Assembly: GCA_046327755.1 (NCBI GenBank) | Contig: JAXLXW010000006.1 | Coordinates: 124,001-188,000, forward strand | Reading direction: 5' to 3' | Origin: SCN-70-22 sp046327755 | Lineage (GTDB): Bacteria > Gemmatimonadota > Gemmatimonadetes > Gemmatimonadales > Gemmatimonadaceae | Length of the DNA: 64,000 nt | Shown: piece after piece, positions 58,240 to 64,000 of the stretch | Position numbering within the stretch: the stretch's first letter is position 1 | Layout: every line of letters begins with the position of its first letter | Translations under genes and position numbers: made by a program | Notes under the pieces: model-generated | What the model saw: only the letters and a program-made list of their open reading frames with translations | The model's database searches: none | Told to the model about the DNA's origin: nothing

Positions 58240-60807
58240 ATGGTGATGACGACGGGCAGCCCTACGGAGGCAAGTGTGGCGCAGGCGAACGAGGGGGTGG
58301 GAGCGCAGGCGCAGCGCGAGCAGCGCGAGCAGCGCGAGCAGCGCGAGCAGCGCGAGCAGCGCGAGCAGCGGGCCCCGCGAGACGGCGGGCCGTCGCCCGA
58401 GCATGCCCACCTGCGCGAACTGCGCCGCATGCTGCAATCCGCCGTTGGTGGCGGCTCGCTCGGCGATGTCCTCTCGCGCGTCGCGGAGTGGGTCGAACGG
58501 GTCAGCCCGGGATCCGTCTGCTCCGTCCTGCTCCTCGATGAGTCGCGCACGCGCCTGCGTCACGCGGCGGCGCCGTCCCTCCCCATGGCGTATGTGCGCC
58601 TCATCGACGGCATCGAGATCGGGCAGGGCCAGGGGTCGTGCGGCACCGCCGCCTACACGGGGAACCCAGTCATCGTCTCGGACATCGAGACCGATTCGCT
58701 CTGGGAGAACTACCGCGCGCTCGCCGCGCCCTTCCACCTCCGGGCCTGCTGGTCGCATCCGATCACGGGGGCGAGCGGCGAGGTGCTCGGTACCTTCGCC
58801 GTCTACCGCCGGCAGCCGGCCACGCCATCGGACGACGAGTGGGAACTGCTCGTCGACGCGTCGCACATCACCGCGCTCCTCATCGAGCGGTCGCGCGCCG
58901 AGCAGGCGCGGGTCGAGCACGAGCGCAACCTGCGCTCCATCGTCGAGAACGCCCTCGACTACATCCTGCGGCTCGACGCCGACGGGCGCTTCACCTACAT
59001 CAACCCAGCGGCGCTCCACCGCATGGGTCGATCGCTCGAGAGCGTTGTCGGCCGCCGCTTCTCCGAGCTGGGATTCTCGCCGGGCGTCGCGGAAGCGTTC
59101 ATCGCGCACTTCGATGAAGTCATTCGCACGCGCGCGCCACTGCGCAGCGAATTCGCCCTCCCGATCCCCGGTCGCGACATCTGGTTCGACGCCGTCCTCG
59201 CCCCGATCATCGATGAGGCCGGGGCGCTCACGGGCGTCGTGATGATCGTTCGCGATGTCACGGAGCGACGCCTGGGCCAGGAGGCACTGCGTCGCTCCGA
59301 GGAGCGGCTCCGCCTCCTCTTCGAACGCTCCGAGCGCGCGATCGCCCTCCTCGACCTCGACGGGCGCGTCCGCGATGTCGGGGACCGCGCGACCGCCTCG
59401 ACCACGATCCCGCGCGACGAGATGCTCGGTGTCCACTTCTGGGAGCTCTCGCCCTTCGCTTCCACCGCGGAGGCACAGGAAGTCCTGCGCCGCTCCATTC
59501 ATGAAGCAGCGGCGGGGCAGTCATCGAGGGGGAACATTACCTACCGCGGAGCAGCGGGCGAGACGCGCTACGGGTGGTTCCAGGTCCATCCCATTCACGA
59601 CGCCGAGGGGCGCGTGGCCGAGCTCCTCCTCGAAGGGAGCGACGTCACCGCGATGCGCGAGCTGGAAGTGCGCGTGCGTCAATCGGAGAAGATGGAGTCG
59701 CTGGGGCGCCTCGCCGGCGGGATCGCCCACGACTTCAACAACATCCTGGCGGCGATCCTCGGCTACGGCGAGCTCCTCCTCGCCGACGCTGTCCCCGGGA
59801 CCGAATCGCACGAAGGATTGCACCACATCGTTGCGTCGTCGCGTCGCGCGCGCGACCTCGTGCGGCAGATCCTCACCTTCAGCCGCAAGGCCGAGATCGC
59901 CCATCAACCCGTGAACCTCGCGGCGGTCGTGACGGATGGGCTGCGCCTCCTGCGGGCCTCGCTGCCGTCGAGCATCGAGTTGCACGAACGCATTCCGGAA
60001 CGCCCGTTGGTCGTGATGGGCGATGCGTCGCAGCTCTCACAGGTCATCCTCAACCTCGGCGCCAACGCCGAGTACGAGCTGCGGAAGGCGGGGGAGGGCG
60101 TGCTCAACGTCTCGCTCGACTGGAAGGCGCTCGACGAAATGCAGGCGAGTGCCTTCGGCGTGCACGCGGGGCCCTACGCGCACCTCGTTGTGCGCGACAG
60201 CGGCCGTGGGATCCCGCCGGAAGTGCTCCCCAAGATCTTCGAGCCCTTCTTCACGACCAAGCCGTTAGGCGAAGGGACCGGGATGGGGCTCGCCGTGGTG
60301 CACGGCATCATGGTCGCGCATGGCGGCGGGGTGCGTGTCTCCAGCTCTGCCGCGGGTACGACCTTCGACCTCGTCTTCCCCGTGGTCAGCACGCCGGCCG
60401 ACACGCCCGTGCAGCGCCCGGAGTCGACCGCGCGCGGGTCGGGGTGCGTCCTCGTCGTCGACGACGAGGCGGCGATCGTGAACCTCCTGCGACGCGTCCT
60501 GCCGCGGCGCGGCTTCGACGTGGTGTGCATGACGTCACCCCTCGACGCCCTCGAGGCGTTCCGCGCCGAGCCGCAGCGCTTCGACATCGTCGTCACCGAC
60601 CGCACCATGCCGCGCATGACCGGCGAAGCGCTCGCCGACGCCGTGCACACGCTGCGCCCCGACCTCCCGATCGTGATCACCAGCGGGCAGGGGAGCCCGA
60701 CCGACGAGGAGGAGCGCGAGGGGTTCACGGTGTTCCTCGCCAAGCCGTTCGATGTCGGGGACCTCATGTCGGCCATCGAGCGCGCACGGCATCGCGTCGC
60801 GCACTGA
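58240..60807 (+). CDS. Hybrid histidine kinase (GAF-PAS-PAS-HisKA-HATPase-REC) with Gln-Arg-Glu repeat
   Basis: 855 residues from ATG 58240. Residues 25-43 are a perfect (REQ)n repeat from 9-base units. Then come GAF (60-215: SVCSVLLLDESR to GTFAVYRR), PAS (225-345), PAS (350-475), HisKA with GGIAHDFNN (His497), HATPase with NLGANAEYELRKAG, DSGRGIPPEV and GTGMGLAVV, and a C-terminal receiver with VLVVDDEAAIV, FDIVVTDRTMPRMTG and FLAKPFD. It is soluble, so the signal is cytoplasmic. Unlike the first kinase of this region it has no Hpt and no adjacent regulator. A hairpin ends the gene. Confidence 0.88.
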   Translation: MVMTTGSPTEASVAQANEGVGAQAQREQREQREQREQREQREQRAPRDGGPSPEHAHLRELRRMLQSAVGGGSLGDVLSRVAEWVERVSPGSVCSVLLLDESRTRLRHAAAPSLPMAYVRLIDGIEIGQGQGSCGTAAYTGNPVIVSDIETDSLWENYRALAAPFHLRACWSHPITGASGEVLGTFAVYRRQPATPSDDEWELLVDASHITALLIERSRAEQARVEHERNLRSIVENALDYILRLDADGRFTYINPAALHRMGRSLESVVGRRFSELGFSPGVAEAFIAHFDEVIRTRAPLRSEFALPIPGRDIWFDAVLAPIIDEAGALTGVVMIVRDVTERRLGQEALRRSEERLRLLFERSERAIALLDLDGRVRDVGDRATASTTIPRDEMLGVHFWELSPFASTAEAQEVLRRSIHEAAAGQSSRGNITYRGAAGETRYGWFQVHPIHDAEGRVAELLLEGSDVTAMRELEVRVRQSEKMESLGRLAGGIAHDFNNILAAILGYGELLLADAVPGTESHEGLHHIVASSRRARDLVRQILTFSRKAEIAHQPVNLAAVVTDGLRLLRASLPSSIELHERIPERPLVVMGDASQLSQVILNLGANAEYELRKAGEGVLNVSLDWKALDEMQASAFGVHAGPYAHLVVRDSGRGIPPEVLPKIFEPFFTTKPLGEGTGMGLAVVHGIMVAHGGGVRVSSSAAGTTFDLVFPVVSTPADTPVQRPESTARGSGCVLVVDDEAAIVNLLRRVLPRRGFDVVCMTSPLDALEAFRAEPQRFDIVVTDRTMPRMTGEALADAVHTLRPDLPIVITSGQGSPTDEEEREGFTVFLAKPFDVGDLMSAIERARHRVAH
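58312..58365 (+). repeat. Six perfect 9-bp in-frame tandem repeats
   Basis: CAGCGCGAG repeats six times and encodes Gln-Arg-Glu units near the kinase N-terminus, probably a charged helix. Perfect identity suggests recent expansion and variable length. Confidence 0.9.
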
Positions 60808-60842
60808 CCGCGCGGCGCCGGTGCGGGGCAAGCGCCGCGCGG
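60808..60842. terminator. Hairpin between convergent kinase and unknown gene
   Basis: CCGCGCGGCGC directly after the kinase stop pairs perfectly with GCGCCGCGCGG over a 13-base loop; AATTGCC follows. The two genes end 60 bases apart, so it may serve both. Confidence 0.65.
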
Positions 60843-60866
60843 AATTGCCAGTGGTGCGTGGCGTGC

Positions 60867-62693
60867 CTAACGCCTTTGCTCCGTCTCCTCGGCACGACAG
60901 AAGTCCGCCAGCGCGCGCCACAGCGCGTCGTGCCGCCGTGAGGCCATCGCGAAGTCGCGCTCCTGGGCGCTCCCCTTCGACTTGAGGAGCGGTACCAGTG
61001 CGCGGCGGTCGCGCGGGGACCACTGCTTCACCTGGTCGAGGACGAGCCCGATGATGGGCCCCACGCGCTGGAGCCCGAAGCGTGTCTCCGCGTCGCTCGA
61101 CCGCCACTGTCGCAGGCCGATCGCGCGCGCCACGGCGTCGAGCGTGGCATCGCGCCGGTCGAGGCGCCTGACCGATTCCGGCGTGGCGAGCGTGCGCGTC
61201 ACCGCACGCGCGAGTGTCACCAGCCATCGCTCCTCGAACAGCGCCGTCTCGCCCGATCCGGGGAGTTCCAGGACGAGGTCACCCGCGGCGAGACGGCGCA
61301 ACGCGGCCAGCGACGTCCGATGGGCGCGATTCGTCGCGCGGTGTGCGCGCTCCTGCGTGGCGAGCGCCTCCACGCGAGGATCCACCGGGCGGAAGCCCAG
61401 CCGATCGTAGAACCAGAACGCGCCGCTGGCCAGCGCCTCGTCGTTCCCCGCTCCGAACTGGTAGGGATTCACGATGAAGCGCGTCACGCCGAACAGCGTG
61501 CGGAAGGCGCGCAGCGCCTGCGCGAAGAGCATCGCCGCCTCCGCGTGACGGAACGCGTCGAAGACGTTCACCCCGGTGTTGGCCTGCGCCGCCAGCGGCG
61601 TGACGCCGCCGTATCCCACCGGGACGCCGTTGGAGAAGAGGACGTAGCCGTAGTTCACCTCGAGCGTGAGCCGGTCATCGCGCGCCGCGCCGATGAGGCA
61701 CAACTGCGCCCCCTCGCCGAGGTCGGCGCACCAGATCTCGTCGAGGTTGGCGTAGGTGATCGCGTGCACCTCGCGGCAGCGCGAGGCGAGCGCCGCCCGC
61801 GAGGCGTCCAGCCACCGCTGGGCGTCAGCCCCGCCTAAGCGTGTGATGCCGGCGAGTGGCGTCGCGATGTGCGACACCGGGTCAGCGGGCGCTGCGCGCA
61901 TCGAGGTGCGGAACGTCGGCACCACGCCCGCGACGGCGTTCCCCGAGATGGAACGGGCCGGCGACAGGCGCCAGCGCACCGGCAGCTCGAGCCCTTCGTA
62001 CATCAGGCGAACGACCGCTGGATCCGGCGCCCCCGCGGGGCGGCGCGACCCGTCGGTGGCGTCGGTGGCGTCGGTCGACGTCGTACCGGCGTGTGCGTCC
62101 CGCGCGAGCCACGCCAGGGCGCCGTCGCGTGTCCCCCCGCGCGCCAGGGCGAGCCAGTCGCGCGTCGACAGTTCCCCCGAGTCGAACGCATCGGCCTCGG
62201 CCTGCGTGAGCGACAGCCTGAGGAGCGGGTCGAGCCGTTCGGGCGTTTCCACATCGTCCCACGCGATCTCCGCTGCTTCGCCGCTGTTCACCAGCCAGCG
62301 TGCGATCCCGAAGGCGAAGGCGTGTTGCGTTGTCGACCCGGCAATGCCGCTGTCGTCCAGGGCGCGACGCTGCCGTGCGGGGAGCGCGCGCACCCGTCGC
62401 GCGGTGTGTGCGAGCGCGCGGACCGCCATCGTCTGTACGCGCAGGTTGTCGGGAAAGGCGCGCAGGAAGAGGAGGTCGTCGTGATACGCGGCGAGGGGAC
62501 GACGCGCGCGCGGCGGCCGGCGCTCGAGCGCCGCGAGCAGCGCGAGCTTCTCCGTCGTCGCCTCGACGCCGTAGCGATGACGAATCGCGTGCAACCGCTC
62601 GAGTGCGCTTTCCCGGTGTGACGGTACGGATGGCGCGGCAGGGCGTGAAGCTGCGGACGATGCACGTCCCGGCGCTGCGGATGACCTGGCCAT
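60867..62693 (-). CDS. Protein of unknown function with GNAT-like central region
   Basis: 608 residues from ATG 62693; the stop TAG lies within a CGTTAGGC word. Residues 1-25 are Ala/Ser/Pro-rich and 25-150 helical and Arg-rich. A short ATDATDG stretch comes from a 9-base repeat near 62040. Residues 345-437 (VNYGYVLFSNGVPVGYGGV, RFIVNPYQFG, EALASGAFWFYDRLGFRP) have the look of a GNAT N-acyltransferase core, where a late FYDRLGF-type motif is typical. The last 170 residues are helical. No signal peptide or membrane helix. I do not recognise the full family. Confidence 0.6.
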   Translation of the reverse strand: MARSSAAPGRASSAASRPAAPSVPSHRESALERLHAIRHRYGVEATTEKLALLAALERRPPRARRPLAAYHDDLLFLRAFPDNLRVQTMAVRALAHTARRVRALPARQRRALDDSGIAGSTTQHAFAFGIARWLVNSGEAAEIAWDDVETPERLDPLLRLSLTQAEADAFDSGELSTRDWLALARGGTRDGALAWLARDAHAGTTSTDATDATDGSRRPAGAPDPAVVRLMYEGLELPVRWRLSPARSISGNAVAGVVPTFRTSMRAAPADPVSHIATPLAGITRLGGADAQRWLDASRAALASRCREVHAITYANLDEIWCADLGEGAQLCLIGAARDDRLTLEVNYGYVLFSNGVPVGYGGVTPLAAQANTGVNVFDAFRHAEAAMLFAQALRAFRTLFGVTRFIVNPYQFGAGNDEALASGAFWFYDRLGFRPVDPRVEALATQERAHRATNRAHRTSLAALRRLAAGDLVLELPGSGETALFEERWLVTLARAVTRTLATPESVRRLDRRDATLDAVARAIGLRQWRSSDAETRFGLQRVGPIIGLVLDQVKQWSPRDRRALVPLLKSKGSAQERDFAMASRRHDALWRALADFCRAEETEQRR

Positions 62694-62878
62694 GCCGATG
62701 GGAGCCTCACGAGTGGGATCGGAGCCTCCAACCTGCAGGTTATGGTGAGCGACGGCGTCCGAGAGTACCGCCCCGATGCGTAGGGGAAGGGACGAGTTGC
62801 GCCAAAGGGCGGGGGGCGGCCATTATTCGGCGTCCGCCGCGACGTGCTCGCGCAAGCGAGGGCGAGGCCGGGCTGTCT

Positions 62879-62951
62879 TGGGGTGTAGCTTAGTTGGCAG
62901 AGCGCCTGACTGTTAATCAGGAGGTCGCTGGTTCGAATCCAGCCGCCCCAG
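62879..62951 (+). tRNA. tRNA-Asn (anticodon GTT)
   Basis: A full cloverleaf: acceptor TGGGGTG pairs with CGCCCCA with one G-T pair, discriminator G at 62951 (as usual for bacterial tRNA-Asn), anticodon arm CTGAC-TGTTAAT-CAG containing GTT, and T arm GCTGG-TTCGAAT-CCAGC. The 3' CCA is not encoded and must be added. 73 bases. Confidence 0.95.
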
Positions 62952-62972
62952 TTGTCATCCACACGTTGAAAC

Positions 62973-63010
62973 GCCGAACGCCCGCGACCAACTGGTCGCG
63001 GGCGTTCGGC
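62973..63010 (+). terminator. Strong hairpin terminator after tRNA-Asn
   Basis: A perfect 17-bp stem from GCCGAACGCC to GGCGTTCGGC with an AACT loop, 21 bases past the tRNA, then CTTGTG. It is the longest perfect stem in the window and could also terminate the convergent kinase. Confidence 0.85.
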
Positions 63011-63045
63011 TTGTGAGGGCAACCGCGTCGGCGCGCTCGTGCCGC

Positions 63046-64000
63046 CTACAACGTCACGAAGTCGATGGTGAAGCGGCTCCCCTCGCCCGGCGCCGAATGC
63101 AGGTGCAGCCGGAAGCCCATCAGCTCGCACAGCTGCCGCGCGATGGCCAGCCCCAGCCCGGTCCCGCCGAAGCGGCGCGCGGTCGTGGTATCCCCCTGCT
63201 CGAACGGCTCGAAGATCGTGGACTGCACCTCGAGCGGGATGCCGATCCCGCTGTCTTGCACCTCGAGCGCGGTTGGTTCGCCGCGGGCGTCGGCGCGGAC
63301 GCGCACCACCACGCCGCCGGCCAACGTGAACTTGAGGGCGTTGCCCAACAGGTTGATGAGGACCTGGCGCAGCCGGTCGGCGTCGGCGATGACCGGCCGC
63401 AGGTCGTCCGGCAACTCGGTCGTCAGCTGCAGGTTGCGCACATGCGCCTGGTCGGCGAGCTGTCCCGCCGTCTCCAGCACCAGGGCGCGCAGGTCCACCG
63501 GGAGGCGTCGCACGCTGACGCGCCCTGCCTCCACCTGCGACAGGTCGAGGATCTCGTTGATGATGGTGAGCAGGTGCGTCCCGTTGGCCCGGATGCGCTC
63601 GAGGAAGGCGCTGTCCGCATGCTCGGCGTCGCCGCTCGCCCGGCGCCGCGACAGGAGGAGGGTGGCAAAGCCGATGACCGAGTTGAGCGGCGTCCGCAGC
63701 TCGTGGCTCATGCGCGCCAGGAAGGCGCTCTTGGCCCGGCTCGCGAGCTCCGCGGCGTCCTTGGCGGCACGCAGCACCTGCTCGGCTTGCACCTGACGGG
63801 TAATGTCGGTGAACGTCGTCACGACGGCGGAGGGGAGCGGGGCGCCACGCTCGATGACAGGGGTGCTGTTGACGTTGATCCAGGTCAGCGTCCCGTCGGG
63901 CTTGTATACCCCCATCACCGTCCCCCACACCGAGCGCCCCGTGCGGAGCGTCTGCATGGCGGGATGCTCGTCGCTCGGAAAGGGAGATCCGTCCCCGCGC
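63046..64000 (-). CDS. PAS-containing histidine kinase (C-terminal part, cut by window edge)
   Basis: The frame is open to the right edge. The visible 317 residues begin inside a PAS domain (HPAMQTLRTGRSVWG, YKPDGTLTWINVNSTPVIERG, TDITRQV). HisKA with FLARMSHELRTPLNSVIG and HATPase with NLLGNALKFTLAGG, DSGIGIPLEV and GTGLGLAIARQL follow, and the protein ends FTIDFVTL without a receiver. It ends 35 bases from the tRNA terminator on the convergent strand. Whether it has a sensor or membrane domain lies outside the window. Confidence 0.88.
   Translation of the reverse strand, partial: RGDGSPFPSDEHPAMQTLRTGRSVWGTVMGVYKPDGTLTWINVNSTPVIERGAPLPSAVVTTFTDITRQVQAEQVLRAAKDAAELASRAKSAFLARMSHELRTPLNSVIGFATLLLSRRRASGDAEHADSAFLERIRANGTHLLTIINEILDLSQVEAGRVSVRRLPVDLRALVLETAGQLADQAHVRNLQLTTELPDDLRPVIADADRLRQVLINLLGNALKFTLAGGVVVRVRADARGEPTALEVQDSGIGIPLEVQSTIFEPFEQGDTTTARRFGGTGLGLAIARQLCELMGFRLHLHSAPGEGSRFTIDFVTL

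Noticed and set aside
58312..58365. CRISPR-like array
   Set aside because: Nine-base units without spacers, entirely inside a coding region.
1..64000. Mobile elements, prophage, restriction or toxin-antitoxin systems
   Set aside because: No transposase, integrase, phage structural, methylase or small paired toxin-antitoxin genes are visible on either strand.

Overview
The window looks like chromosomal DNA of a high-G+C Gram-negative environmental bacterium. The gene families fit Gemmatimonadota best: a DUF5916/CBM9-type outer-membrane protein, secreted S9 peptidases, many hybrid histidine kinases, TonB and RND systems, and almost all codons ending in C or G. This placement is an inference; there is no rRNA or other strong phylogenetic marker here. 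I saw no insertion sequence, prophage, integrase, CRISPR array or toxin-antitoxin pair.

Layout. 0-5.2 kb: start of a PLP-dependent ACC-deaminase/D-cysteine-desulfhydrase-like gene running off the left edge, a secreted alpha/beta hydrolase, a 2H phosphoesterase, a group II PLP decarboxylase, and a convergent two-gene thiol-redox operon (DsbD-like membrane protein plus TlpA-like thioredoxin). 5.3-9.8 kb: a large soluble hybrid histidine kinase and the ABC-F translation factor EttA. 10-21.2 kb: a surface-polysaccharide locus. A NodB deacetylase faces a run of eight minus-strand genes (four glycosyltransferases, a NodB-glycosyltransferase fusion, Wzm/Wzt-type ABC exporter, membrane GT2), mostly joined by 1-4 base stop/start overlaps, with a near-ideal CRP/FNR-type operator just upstream. 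21.5-25.7 kb: two double-domain universal stress proteins, the fluoride channel CrcB and release factor 3. 25.9-28.6 kb: a secreted S9 peptidase. 28.7-37.6 kb: a membrane GGDEF-EAL protein divergent from a tightly coupled TolC/MFP/RND efflux operon. 37.7-46.6 kb: DUF5916 protein, divergent TonB-dependent receptor, a small unknown gene, a secreted esterase and a di-haem cytochrome c peroxidase lipoprotein with a second CRP-like site upstream. 46.7-54.9 kb: SRPBCC membrane protein, Spy-like periplasmic protein, TlpA, a second S9 peptidase, DsbA-like protein, MsrA and a nucleotide-sugar dehydrogenase-like protein lacking the catalytic cysteine. 55-64 kb: a hybrid kinase with Hpt coupled to a LytTR regulator, a second hybrid kinase, an uncharacterised 608-residue protein, tRNA-Asn and a third kinase running off the right edge.

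Functional themes are envelope polysaccharide synthesis and export, periplasmic thiol/redox maintenance, efflux with c-di-GMP signalling, and phosphorelay sensing. The most unusual signals are at DNA level. Every in-frame TTA leucine codon I could find is followed by GG (the word GTTAGG), and the same word also occurs in other frames and over stop codons. A GGGAGAC heptamer family, often with a perfect hairpin and poly-C tract, occupies three intergenic spacers.
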